Assembly: GCA_028455995.1 (NCBI GenBank)
Contig: JABELC010000004.1
Span: forward strand, 558,001-622,000
Length of the DNA: 64,000 nucleotides
DNA from: Scleromitrula shiraiana
Taxonomy: Eukaryota > Ascomycota > Leotiomycetes > Helotiales > Sclerotiniaceae
Reading direction: 5' to 3'
Both the position numbers and the translations under genes were made by a program. The notes below the pieces were generated by a model, which ran no database searches, was not told the origin of the DNA, and worked only from the letters and a program-made list of their open reading frames with translations. How positions within the stretch are numbered: the first letter of the stretch is position 1; each line of letters begins with the position of its first letter. Below, one piece after another: positions 1 to 10,580 of this stretch.

Positions 1-2082
1 CTGGTATGTTTTTACACCAACGCCCATCCCAGTACCCCCAACAACACCCTCATCCCCCTTCTGCACCTGTTCGTCCCTAGGAATATAAACTCTCGGCCCC
101 CCCTCCGCTCTTGTCTTATCCCTGCCCACACACCCAATCGCAATCCTAACCAACCCACACAGCACAATGATCCCCCAAATGCCCACCAAGCTCCCAGCAA
201 TAAAGAACTCCTGCCTAACCACATCCTTCAACTTCTCCGCCACCTTAACAACCGCACTCGTAATCCCATCCGCGGCTGTATCCCCCGGACTAGCCAGGAA
301 CGAGTCATCAGCCGTAGAATTAGAAAGAGAAGCCGCTGCGCCGAGAGAAAACACGTCTTTGTTGAATTCGGGGAAGTCGACGTGAGCGTGGTCGGATACC
401 CAGGTGAGTCCTTTTTCAATACCTGCGATTTTAAGTCCGACGAGACATTCAAAGACACCGAGGATGGGTTTGTAAAGTATTGTGCCGCCGAATGTGTCGT
501 TGAGTGCTCCTGTCATCTCATCCGAAAATGCATCGAGGGCTTTACCAACGGCGCCTGTGGTGGTATTGACCCATCCAAAAACATCATGATTGATAGCCGT
601 GTTGGTATGATTGATGACTGAGTTTGCGCCGATAGCCCATTGTTCACTTGCATTATTGAGAGCTTTGACAACGACTTCTGAGAAATCTCCAACTTTAGCT
701 GCAAGTGCGGGGACTTCCTTTTCAAGCGTTTGAAGAAGTATATATTGGCACAAAGCAGTGAAGAGACCGGCGACGCCAAGGGCGAGAACGAAGAGTGCAG
801 GAACAGATGTTATATAGGCGATAAACCAGCGAAGGAGGATTTGTCGACGAGGTGATTTTATCTTGCTAGATACTTTAATTCCGAATCCAGCAGTATAAGG
901 TCGAGTAGCTATGTAAAGGACATCCATGTTATCGTAAGAGGAGGATGTTAAAACAGCAGCACGTTTTTGCATGCTTCTATATTTCCAAATTTCGCGAAAT
1001 GCCATAGGTATGCAGGCAAGAATGGCGGCAAGGATGAGAATGACGAGGATAACTTTCTTGGCGGTAGCGATTGTTTTCACAAGTCCAGCGAAAAAGTCTT
1101 GAATGGCTGTGTTATCGGAACAGAATGTGAGAGCTTCCTTCTTTGGAACAGGGAAAACCGAATCGTCGAAAATATAAGTACCCATGGATTGATTAAGAAG
1201 TTTCTTCACTTCCTCGAAAGGGAGTTTGATAATGGAATCGGTGAAATTTTGGACTTGGTCAAAGGTAGGAATCGAAGCGTTAAGTTTGGTAAGTTCGGCA
1301 TCCATTTTCGTGGGATCGATTTGGATACTTGTAAGCTTTTTGAGATCATCAGATAGATCAATAGTTGGTACTTTTTTCCCGCCTATACCGGCAAAAACAT
1401 TAAGCCCTTTGAGGAAATCATTGAGACCGCCCGTAAAAGTCTCCACAGTGTTTGCCACATCGCCAGTGATAGTGCCAATGGATTTATTCATGAAATCGCC
1501 AACATCTTCAATCATTTGAATGGCTGCTTGTAAACTTCCACTAATAGCCAAGGTGATCAAACACATATAAGTTGAAGTCATCATGTGAATGACAAACAGA
1601 ACGATCTCCTCAACTCCAGTTATGGTCATCAATAACATCTGCATGAGACCATTGACAGCTTTGCTGATACCATCAGCAGCAAGATGATTGACACCTCCCG
1701 AAAGATAATGTGGCATAGAAGCCATAGCACTTCCAATATTTTCGACACTCGTACATGCTGCTAATGCTTCGGTCTTTGCGTTTGCGATATCTGAGTTGAT
1801 TGTCGCTATCGAGAGGAGAAGTCGAACGATAATAAGAAGTAATAGTATGGTCCATCTATTGATCCAAGTTTGAGATAATCGTGCTCGAAGACCAAGGTAT
1901 GGAGTATAATAAGGAGCGGTATTAGGAACGGAGTTCATATCCGAATGTTTTGCGTAATAGTCTTGCATTTCGTGATCACTGGATTGAGGATCAGTCGAGA
2001 TGCCTTGACTTTGTTGTTTCCTCGCAGAGGAGATATGAGAATGAGTAGCCAAAACATGTTTGAGACCAGCCAGTGGAGACAT
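1..2082 (-). CDS. prm1: Plasma membrane fusion protein PRM1 (3' end outside window)
   Basis: Prm1 family proteins act at the plasma membrane during cell-cell fusion in mating and hyphal fusion. One uninterrupted minus-strand frame runs from the ATG at 2080-2082 to the window edge without a stop, giving 694 codons, so only the extreme C-terminus is missing. Hydrophobic segments are visible near residues 76-97, 145-190, 350-375, 410-445 and 635-662. The long stretches between them contain several N-x-S/T sites, as expected for the large extracellular loops. The N-terminus (MSPLAGLKHV) is cytosolic-looking. No intron is needed over 2 kb, which is unusual beside its multi-exon neighbours. Family assignment comes from the overall topology and recognisable Prm1 sequence; I am fairly sure of it. 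Confidence 0.88.
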   Translation of the reverse strand, partial: MSPLAGLKHVLATHSHISSARKQQSQGISTDPQSSDHEMQDYYAKHSDMNSVPNTAPYYTPYLGLRARLSQTWINRWTILLLLIIVRLLLSIATINSDIANAKTEALAACTSVENIGSAMASMPHYLSGGVNHLAADGISKAVNGLMQMLLMTITGVEEIVLFVIHMMTSTYMCLITLAISGSLQAAIQMIEDVGDFMNKSIGTITGDVANTVETFTGGLNDFLKGLNVFAGIGGKKVPTIDLSDDLKKLTSIQIDPTKMDAELTKLNASIPTFDQVQNFTDSIIKLPFEEVKKLLNQSMGTYIFDDSVFPVPKKEALTFCSDNTAIQDFFAGLVKTIATAKKVILVILILAAILACIPMAFREIWKYRSMQKRAAVLTSSSYDNMDVLYIATRPYTAGFGIKVSSKIKSPRRQILLRWFIAYITSVPALFVLALGVAGLFTALCQYILLQTLEKEVPALAAKVGDFSEVVVKALNNASEQWAIGANSVINHTNTAINHDVFGWVNTTTGAVGKALDAFSDEMTGALNDTFGGTILYKPILGVFECLVGLKIAGIEKGLTWVSDHAHVDFPEFNKDVFSLGAAASLSNSTADDSFLASPGDTAADGITSAVVKVAEKLKDVVRQEFFIAGSLVGIWGIIVLCGLVRIAIGCVGRDKTRAEGGPRVYIPRDEQVQKGDEGVVGGTGMGVGVKTYQ

Positions 2083-2362
2083 GTTAGAAATCTATTTCTA
2101 TAGAAGAATTTCTTCTTTATTTTGAGTGTGCAGTGATGCTATGAAGTCTATATGATCTATGTAGATCTGGGTATCTTGTAGTGTTCCTTTCCTGAAGGTG
2201 TATTTTGTGATGCGTGAGAAGAAGAACGAATAATTGATGTATTACAAGAAAAGGTAAAGTGTTTTTGAAAGATGTAAATTTGTTGTATTGAAAAACGAAT
2301 TAAAAAGTCGACTTGACTGTTAATGATGTGTATAATAGATAATAATGTGAATAATAACGTGA

Positions 2363-2406
2363 GTAATAATAATAATAATAATAATAATAATAGTAGTAGT
2401 AGTAGT
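2363..2406. repeat. (AAT)n/(AGT)n trinucleotide microsatellite
   Basis: About nine AAT units pass directly into about five AGT units. It lies some 280-320 bases upstream of the PRM1 start, so length changes could alter that promoter. Confidence 0.9.
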
Positions 2407-3466
2407 CAGAAGAAGAAAAAGTATATGGAATTAATCACAATAGAGGGTTCTTATTGTTCATACAGTATAATATGTGTAACAATACAATTATGTACGACAA
2501 CCATAGAAAGAATTAGAAGAAAGTGAATAATGATTTTTGTATAGAAACAATAGGAGAAATAGCAAGAAAAAAGAATTTGGTAAAAGGACGTACATTTTGA
2601 AAGTATAAGAGTCCTTGAGTAACAAAGAATAATAAAGAATAATAAAGAAATAAGTAAAGAAACTATTTTAAAATTCAACCTTTAGAATAATAATTTTGAA
2701 ACAAAGAATTCTTTTGTTTTGAATTTCTCAAAAAAGAAATAAAATATTTAGATATTTCTTTTCTTTCTGATCATGAGGTTTAGAAAGTTGAAGTCTAATA
2801 TTTGAATATTGGATATTAGATATTCTGATCAAGTGGTTCGTTCTTCCTTTGTCGTTTTGATTTTGACTTAAAACTGGTATTATGGGGTCAAGAATTGATT
2901 TGACAGATTTAATTGGTAATAACTGGGCGCTTCCAATAACTGAAGTCCTCTTGACCAACAAATCCTTAATTTGATATGTAACTTGATGAATACTATGAAA
3001 ATGAAGAAGGGTATTTTTGGTGGATAAGAAAAAAGAGTGAGGATGTTTCAAGACAAGACGAGTAGGATAGGATAAGTCTATCGTGAAAGGATTGGTACTT
3101 GTTGATTGTTGATTGTTGTACCGTTTGAGAGGTGAAGTTTGATATGATTTGATTTGATTTGAATGGATTTGAATGGAATTGAATGACGAATACTCAATAC
3201 TCACTCAATACTGAGACTGAGACTGAGAAGATAATAGATTAATCTTGAGACTGTATAAACTATGAAAGTTGATTTTATCGTAATCGTATACCAAAATAAA
3301 TTCTATATCAAGAAAATGTGGTTGTCATGAAGATGAACGAATCTCCATCCGGATATCTGTTTTGTCGTCAGTGCAGAGAGAAGCATCCTCTCCTTCCATT
3401 TTCACAGAGAAGGAAAGGATCACTGATCAAACTGATCAATAGCAAACATAATATAAATGAAGACAT

Positions 3467-4650
3467 CCTTCCTTCCTTCCTTCCTTCCTTCCTTCTTTCC
3501 TACCTCATATCTACTTTACCCCATCAACCATCGCCAATTCACGACTTTCCATATCATGCGATACGATACGATACAATACCGTAGCCATCAATATCTCCAA
3601 ACACCCATCCACCCCACACAACCATCACCACCAAAAGCGATATAGAAACATACATACCAAACATACCATACCAAACATACCATACCAAAACCAGCAATAT
3701 CCATCTATCAATCACACGATACCGACCTCAAGAAATTCCATTCCATTCCATTCCATCCCATCACCACACCATGCCTCACCACACCATGCCTCACCAAACC
3801 CCATCGTCACCACCAAGTTTCTCACCCCACCCATCCATCCATCCATCCATCCATCCATCGCTAAAACATCCCAATCAATCAATCAATCAATTAATCAATC
3901 CTCCCGGCTGCACAGCCAAACAAATAAACAAACAAACAAACAAACAAACAAACAAACCGCTCCTAAACCAACCAACCAACCAACCAACCAACCAACCAAT
4001 ACAACCGAATAAGACGAATCCAGGGATACCACCAACGTAATCGAATGAATCGAACGATTAATTATCATCTCATACCATATCATCTCATAACCCCATAAAA
4101 CAAACAAACAAACAAACAAACAAACAAACACAGAAATACCAGTACCAAGCCTAATGTTTTGATTCGTTTCGATTTACACGACATCTCTTATACAGACATC
4201 GTTGGTAATTGCAGGGGTATGAGTGAGTGAGTGAGTGAGTGAGTGCCGATTTCACGCCTGTTGCGGCGTTTACCGTCTCTCTACCTACTGCATGCAATCA
4301 ATCGATATGCAGGTGTTTTCTTTTCTTTAGTATCGGATCGTGGTTGTTTGATTTCTTTATTGGTAGGTTATGTTGAGGTGGAGCTTGTTTGTATTATATT
4401 TTGGAGATGTTTATATTAAGGTGGGTAGGTAGGTAGGTGCTATATTATATGTAGGTGTGTAAATAGTTTCATTTTACTACTATATTTCCTTTCCTTTCCT
4501 TTCCTTTCCTCTCCTTTCCTCTAGTCCTATCTTTCTATTACATATCATATATCCTTCTACATTACAATTATCTTAGCATGCATGCACACCTCTCCATCCA
4601 TCCATCCATTCATCCATCATCCATTCATCCATCATCCATCCACCTATCAA
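3467..4650. repeat. Cluster of at least eight short tandem repeats
   Basis: Successive blocks are visible: CTTC (about 3467-3495), CCAT (about 3830-3859), AATC (about 3877-3899), AAAC (about 3918-3957), CCAA (about 3967-3999), a second AAAC block (about 4098-4130), GAGT (about 4221-4245), TTTCC (about 4485-4520) and CCAT again (about 4593-4650). All are tetra- or pentanucleotide repeats with one strand mostly C/A or C/T, giving strong strand asymmetry. Confidence 0.85.
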
Positions 4651-4697
4651 CCCATCCGCATAAATTTGGTATAATATATTTCCATCCATCCACCCTT

Positions 4698-6890
4698 TCA
4701 AATCTCCCCCACAAGAACCTTGACATCCCCAACCACCGTCCTAGCCATCTTCTTCAAAAACGTCCTCTCATCCGCCTCCCTATACCTCTCCCACCCATCC
4801 AACCCCTCCTTAGCCTGTATACTCAGTGTCTCATACCCCTGTTTGATGACGCCCGCCACTTGCGCACTCGTAAGATGTTTTTTCCTCCCCGTCGATCCAT
4901 CCGTTAGCATCTGATTATAATGAGCCGTAACATTAATCAACGTATCTATAGAATTTGTCGGTCGTTTTCCAAGCTCGTAGTTATCGCGGAATTTTACTAG
5001 AACTTCGCCTGTTTCTACTAGTTTGTAGAAGAGATCATCGTATGCTACCGGACTGGGGAGGAATGCTTCTCCGGCTGAGAGAGAAAGTGCGATTAAATTG
5101 ACCAGATTGTCGAGAAGTATGTTCATATTTAGGAGATTTCTGAGATCGGAAGTATAGGTGGTAAGGAATCGTACGAGCGCAAGAAGTGATCGAAATAATT
5201 CGGACCAATGGTATGTAAGACGAGTCCGAGACCGAGATAGGTGAGAAATAATTCGTAATATGATACCGACACACAAGATATAGAGATCCACATCCAATCT
5301 TTTTCGTAAGTTGTGGTTAATACCATCGATCATCACATCCAACATGTGAGCTGCAAATATCCTGTCTGCTCGTACCAGAGGTAGATATGGTTGTCGTTGT
5401 CGACATAATCTTACAGCCATTTTACTCTCTTCGCTACATATCTTCTTGCATAAAACTTGATCTTCTATTAAAAGTCGGAAAACGATGAGGTTTGTGTGTG
5501 CGTAAAAGCCTGTTCGTGAGGAGGAATGGGCATGTTGTAAAAGATATGAGGTATAGGATAAGTAGCTGCTGAGAGGATGTTCAACACCCTTCTCAGCTGG
5601 TATAGATACCAAATTGAAGCAGAACAATTTATTTGCATGCGCAAAGTCATATGTTGCCAATAATACAGCTGCTTCGCTGCCAGGTCTACAAAAATATCAG
5701 TATAGCTCCATAAGATTTGCGCATTGACGTACAGTCTGGATAGCATATCCTTTGCGACTTCTGGATCAAGGATTGGAGGGGTAGTTTTTGCGCCGGGAGC
5801 AATTGCACCCAATCCTATCATATTCAAAGTACTCCCAAGAGTCCATCCTTCCGGTATATCATCTTGGATTGCAATATATTTTGCTCGAGAAGTCGTACAT
5901 GTATTCCCCACAGATCGTATTATCTTCTGTATGGTTCCTTCATTGACAAAATCCTCAAGTCGTAACCCGTATGGATTTTGGAATTCGAATTTATTATAAT
6001 TAGCTAAGAGTCCGAGAAGTGTAAATGGTTCGAATGCGAGTGTAGTGGTATCTGAATCTTGAATAAACTAGATGATGTAAGCCTAAGATACATATGAAGA
6101 GGGAGGGGTTCCATACTTTAATAAGAGAAGGGAATAGATCTCGGTGTGTGAAATATGAGAGAAGGCTAGTTTGATATGCGCCAGATGTCATCGTTAATGC
6201 TACTTCAATCGCTTTTTGACGTATATCCACTGTTAACGTCAGCATTTATTTCCCTCCCTTGCTTATGAGTTTCCCTACAAGTCCTTCCCGTCTTAATTGT
6301 AACATCCAGTGCTGCAACAAAATCCGTAAATATAGAGTCCACTTGATCCAATCCTGCGAGAACACTTATAATATCTGAACTTGGGTTGGTATATTTTTTG
6401 GACAAAACAGAAGATAGGAAGGCTGTAAGTGTCTATCCTTTGTCAGCCTCGTCATGCAAAAGGAGCTCACAACATACATCAAGCGCATGTGCATCTGCTG
6501 GTTTATTTCCTGCTCTTATACATCCCACTGCTCTAATAAATAATTGTCGTGTTTGTGACTATGTCAATTAGCTTGCGGTTCTGTTCGAATGCCTCAATTA
6601 CTTCGTCTCACTGCCTCGTACCTGTAAATGTAATAAATCATCTGCACTCAGTGCATCTAGTATCTTTTGCAATGTGGCTTTACTCGGTCGCAACAGAAAG
6701 AATTCCTTCCAAAATCCTTCTGATTTATCTGGCTCATCTTCATCCTATTTCTATATCAGTATAACCATATAAGTATATGGAAGTGGAAGTATAGCTTCAT
6801 CCCTACCTTGAACAAAGCCTCGTACAACTCCACAATCTTTTGTTGAAATACCTCAGGGCGAGCTTGTTGGGTAAGCGGAGATGGCTCCAT
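4698..6890 (-). CDS. ARMH3-like armadillo helical protein (DUF1741)
   Basis: Seven exons: 6807-6890, 6622-6744, 6478-6558, 6279-6432, 6117-6229, 5733-6067 and 4698-5685. They sum to 1878 nt and encode 625 aa. All six introns are 45-63 nt with GT-AG ends. The N-terminus starts MEPSPLTQQARPEVFQQK. The conserved core includes SSDIISVLAGLDQVDSIFTDF, FEFQNPYGLRLEDF and, in the DUF1741 part, LTYHWSELFRSLLALVRFL. This matches animal ARMH3 (C10orf76), about 690 residues, which helps recruit PI4 kinase beta to the Golgi; whether the fungal protein does this is inference. Continuity of family motifs across every junction makes the model strong. An upstream ATG at 6895-6897 is out of frame, so 6890 is taken as start. 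Confidence 0.88.
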
Positions 6891-7621
6891 ACTTCATGGC
6901 AGCAATTGAATAAGTATTCACAATTTGAGAGAGTATGTGTGCAAATACAGTATGCAAAATCAAGAAGTACTTTCTTGAACGTCTTGTCGGAATAATTCAA
7001 AGTTTAGCAAATTATAATATCTAGTCTGGCCCAAGATATTATGAAGTCGTAGCCCCAGATTCCCTCCATACTAGAAACTCTAAAAGTCCCGGCGGCCGAT
7101 GAGGCCCGCTTACTAGATGTGAAAGAGTATAGTGGCTATTGAGAACCTACAAGGGCAGGACCTCGGGAGAGCCTTGGAAGCATTCGATGGCTCAAACTCT
7201 CTTTGTTCATGAATATTTGAAGTTTATAGATGATACACCGGCTAACTTGAAGATTCTATAGATAAATCAGACCCTCCTTGTTTCTTCTCCAATGTCCCAC
7301 AATCATTATATCGATCTTCTTCATGAATTACCAATTAAGAGAATACCCATCCCACGTATAGTGAATTTCTATGTTGCTTACAATAAGAGCATGATGATTG
7401 GTTCGGAAAAAGTATAATCCGAGTGCTTCCATCATCACCCGAATTTGTGAGCCCATGATTTCTAAGAAACGACCCCTAACAATCCATGAACTAAATTCCT
7501 AAAACAAATATCCTTATCCATCACGCTTGTATAACAACTTTAACTATCTACATGTCCTCTTGGATGTTAATTCCTCTTTCCTCACCATCATAGATCCGTA
7601 TATCTATTCCTTTCTAGAATC
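6891..7621. other. Divergent promoter region of ARMH3 and ISA1
   Basis: This 731 bp spacer separates two divergently transcribed genes and should carry both promoters. No coding frame with family character and no strong repeat is visible. Pyrimidine tracts occur just before the ISA1 ATG. Confidence 0.6.
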
Positions 7622-8442
7622 ATGTCGTTACAAAGAGTTGTCACTCCGCTGACATCATCGTCAAACATGATTTTCGCATTTGCCTCCAAGACCTCTACCC
7701 CTCCTCCGCGCTTTTGCCAAAACCTCTTGCGACAATTCTCCTCCACTCAACATATCCATGCTTCCAGCAAGCGCAAGATGCAAACAAGTACCTGGCAATC
7801 ATATACTCTATCTACCCCACCACCACCACCACCACCCGCTCGCGATGCAGTCGTCCCAGATACCTCGATCACCGGAGGCATTCCTCAAGTCAATGATACA
7901 AGACCTATTGGTTCCGAATTCGTACCATCACCACCAAAGATGAGCATCACCGAAGCCGAAGCCCAAAAGACCAAACCTGTCAAGAAGCGACCTCGTTACA
8001 ACTTCGTCCCTCTCAAGAAGACGATCAGCTTTACTCCTCGAGCTGTCGAAGCTCTTCGGGACTTGAGCAACCAACCTGAAGCCAAACTTATCAAGATCAG
8101 TGTCGCAAACAGAGGATGCAGTGGATCGGCATATGATTTGAAATATGTTGACAAGCCATTGTTGAGTGATATCGTGCAAGAGCAGGATGGTGTTAAAGTT
8201 TTGATTGATCCACAAGCTCAATTGAAGATTATCGGGAGCACAATGGATTGGGTCGAGGATAGACTAAGCGCAAAGTTCGTCTTTGATAATCCAAACATCG
8301 GTAAGTCCCATCTGGAAGTTCTCATCCTAATACTTTACTAATGAGCATTCCAGATAAATCCTGCGGTTGTGGCGAGTCATTCATGACAAAAGATGATGCC
8401 AAGGCACGGGAAGAAGAGAGAAAGGCGGTACTGAAGAGATAG
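7622..8442 (+). CDS. isa1: Iron-sulfur assembly protein ISA1 (A-type scaffold, mitochondrial)
   Basis: Two exons, 7622-8300 and 8354-8442, encode 255 aa. The intron has a GTAAGT donor and a TTCCAG acceptor. Isa1 is a mitochondrial A-type carrier for maturation of 4Fe-4S proteins. The N-terminal 110 or so residues are basic, Ser/Pro-rich and poorly acidic, fitting a presequence, and include a run of Pro residues (PPPPPPP). The HesB/IscA domain starts near FVPLKKTISFTPRAVEALR. The three ligand cysteines are present: one in NRGCSGSAYDL and two in the C-terminal KSCGCGESF. That last motif is on exon 2, so splicing is required for function. The start chosen is the first ATG of the frame; a second Met lies at codon 17. 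Confidence 0.93.
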
Positions 8443-8865
8443 AGTTGTTACGATAGATATGAATGACTTGTTACATTACAGCGATATCATAGGCATTGGC
8501 ATGGGCATTGGGCGGCGTTATTGGGATTGGTTAGCTTGCATAGAGCAGCTTCCAACGGTGGTATTTATTTTGTTCGATACTGGGATACCTCGTCTGGATA
8601 AATTATACTTGCAATGGTATACCACTTCGAAGGTATATATATGCGGAGTACATAATGAAACAAATCTTGAAGATATTATACTATGTTGGTTTTGATGCGG
8701 TGTTGGTTCTTTTGTATGAAAATGAAGCTACTAGTTTCCTCTAATTCCAATCTCCCGCGTCCATTTTCCCTTCCCATTCTCATACTACACAACCAATCCA
8801 ATCTACCCAATCCCTCCACCTCACCAATCCTCACCCATCCCTCCATCCCTAGAAATCCCTCCAAT
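8443..8865. other. Convergent 3' spacer between ISA1 and the Dabb gene
   Basis: Both flanking genes end here, so the stretch should hold two polyadenylation regions. Short frames in it have no family character. Confidence 0.6.
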
Positions 8866-9528
8866 CTAAAAAACCCCCATCTCATAATCCACAACTCTAA
8901 CATTCTGCACCACCTCCCCCGCCTTCATCATAAACGCCCTATGCGCCTCATCCTCATTGACATAGTAATCCCTATCCGCTTGATTCGCAAAATGCGATAC
9001 GAAGCCATGGGAGAATCCACCCTTTGTTTAGTTAGTTTGTGGTTAGTTTGTATTATGGAGGGTTGGAGATGGGTAGATGGGTGGATGAGTGTATGTGGAG
9101 GATGTGCGTATTTAATGGGGATATGAGTATGGGTGAGAAGAGAGGGGGAGGGAAATGGGGAAATAGGGTTAAGGAGGATATGAGAGTGAATAGGTGGGAT
9201 GGAGAAGAAGGATGAAGGAAGAGGAAGGGGGAAATAACTACTTGATGACCCTCAGGCGAATTATCTCTCCCGCCCGAAGCGGACAGGATATAGGGTTTTT
9301 GCGTGGTAGGTGATATGCAGAGGGTGGAGAGTGAGAGCATGTGTTTGCATAGCTGGTATTTGTTTAGTTCTTTAGTTGGAATGAATGTGAGTTGAATATA
9401 GGAAATAAGAAGATGGGTCAAAGGAGAGGAGTATAGTGAAAAGGGAAGGGATAAAATCATACATCGTCAATAACATCTTTCGAAGTATTAGGCTTGAATT
9501 CGAAGAGTACGATATGAACTAATGTCAT
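8866..9528 (-). CDS. Stress-responsive A/B barrel (Dabb) domain protein
   Basis: Three exons, 9463-9528, 9242-9352 and 8866-9021, encode 110 aa. The product is almost exactly one Dabb domain. It opens MTLVHIVLFEFKPNTS, typical of the first beta strand, and contains the hallmark HGFVSHFANQADRDYYV. Dabb proteins form small dimeric ferredoxin-like barrels; some are plant stress proteins and others are fungal enzymes or cyclases. No catalytic role can be assigned from sequence alone. The second intron (9022-9241, 220 nt) is long for this window, with a weak donor GTAGTT. The 66, 111 and 156 nt exons all end on codon boundaries, so exon skipping would keep the frame. Confidence 0.85.
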
Positions 9529-10057
9529 GATGGCAATTCATTTAGAGTTTGAGCCTGGAAGTTTTCGTCCTCGTGGTTGTCGATGTACTGTTAGAGAGGA
9601 ATGCATGTATTTATTTATATTCATTCGTATTAGGGGTGTGGTGACAAGGGATCTTGGTTGATGTCATTAGTTGATGTGGGGTGATTAGTAAGGTTCAGCT
9701 GTTGCGTATAGTTTGAAGAATTGTCAAAAGTTTATTATTTTGTGTTTTGGTTGATTGGGATCACCAGACCCTGGCTACGGATTCTACTTATGAAAAATAG
9801 TTTCCCTCGTTCTTGGGGTATCGTATCACATTAAATGACGATTAGGAAGCTCCTTAGTTGGGATCAAGGTTAGTGTCAATAGATCGATGGTATAGTTGAG
9901 TGAAAGACCTCTCAAGTCCGTTCAAAAGAATATATTATGTAGACTATAATGAAATAATTTAGCCTATTCAATCTATTCAACTTCCACAGATATCACCGCA
10001 TTCGCCGTATTTTTCTACATCCTATTACTCTTCAATATATACATCATCTCGCAACCA
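9529..10057. other. Spacer between Dabb gene and dioxygenase pseudogene
   Basis: Ordinary AT-rich sequence. It should contain the Dabb promoter and the 3' end of the degraded dioxygenase. No coding signal seen. Confidence 0.55.
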
Positions 10058-10580
10058 TTACGATGGAGGTGCACCAGAAGTACCATTACCAGGCACAGTA
10101 CCATTTCCACCTCCCATACCATCTCCACCAGGCCCGCCCATACCATTGGCCGAACTAGAACTCTCGTGACCTCCATCAACCTGCAAAACAGCCGCAACAC
10201 TATAATAGCTATTATCCGTATAATCCGCCGTAGTATTAACACCAATTTGAATCCAAGCCAACAAACCATCCTCAATGTCCTCTCCCAAATTCATGAACTT
10301 AAATTGATCTAGGGGTAGACATACTGGACTGGATATTGCGTTCAGTGCGAAGTTGACGATCAGTTTCTGCTCGTCGTGCAATCGATCGAGCATTGAGTTG
10401 ACGATGCTTCAAAGATGAAGAACAAGCATCCAATGATCTTTTGCCAGCTGCTGCCATTATATCACGGGCTATAACTTCTCGTTTGATAGCATGGCGATCA
10501 TGGTGTTCGCCTGGATGAGCAATGATGAATGTAGTGAAGCAAACGGCCCCCAGAGCAAAAGTCAATTTGGAAAAGTGCAT
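10058..10580 (-). pseudogene. Extracellular intradiol dioxygenase, catalytic core deleted
   Basis: The N-terminal part (10580 down to about 10350) has a secretion signal (MHFSKLTFALGAVCFTTFIIA) and the family pro-region HPGEHHDRHAIKREV...CSSSLK...RSIARRAE. The C-terminal part (about 10310 down to the stop at 10058) is the family's end, LGEDIEDGLLAWIQIGVN, then TADYTDNSYYSVAAV and a Gly/Asn-rich tail. Secreted fungal intradiol dioxygenases are usually about 350-380 aa and carry two Tyr and two His iron ligands in a core of roughly 200 residues. That core is absent here. The two remnants abut within about 40 bases and are in different frames, so the first frame ends after 93 aa at a TAA. A 27-nt GTATGT...AAG stretch at the junction is too short to be a spliced intron. 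I conclude an internal deletion plus frameshift. Confidence 0.8.

Larger units (their letters stand above)
2083..4697. other. Repeat-rich intergenic region between PRM1 5' end and ARMH3 3' end
   Basis: This 2.6 kb spacer must hold the PRM1 promoter (left) and the ARMH3 terminator (right). It is AT-rich near PRM1 and becomes a dense patchwork of short tandem repeats from about 3460 onward. Frames here, such as the minus frame 2728-3204, are low-complexity and show no protein family. I see no gene. Confidence 0.7.

Noticed and set aside
2728..3204. 158-codon minus-strand frame upstream of PRM1
   Set aside because: Composition reflects AT-rich DNA (Ser, Ile, Asn, His runs); no conserved block.
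3895..4131. Minus-strand frame with MFVCLFVCLFV repeats
   Set aside because: Translation of AAAC and CCAA tandem repeats.
4578..4907. Plus-strand frame over the CCAT repeat
   Set aside because: His-Pro-Ser repeat translation plus the antisense of the ARMH3 last exon.
7100..7140. Hammerhead-ribozyme-like CGATGAGGCC...GAAAGAG
   Set aside because: The core CTGATGAG is not intact (CGATGAG) and the stems could not be paired convincingly.
10330..10360. An intron explaining the dioxygenase frame change
   Set aside because: The only GT...AG interval at the junction is about 27 nt, too short for a spliceosomal intron, and would not restore the missing core.
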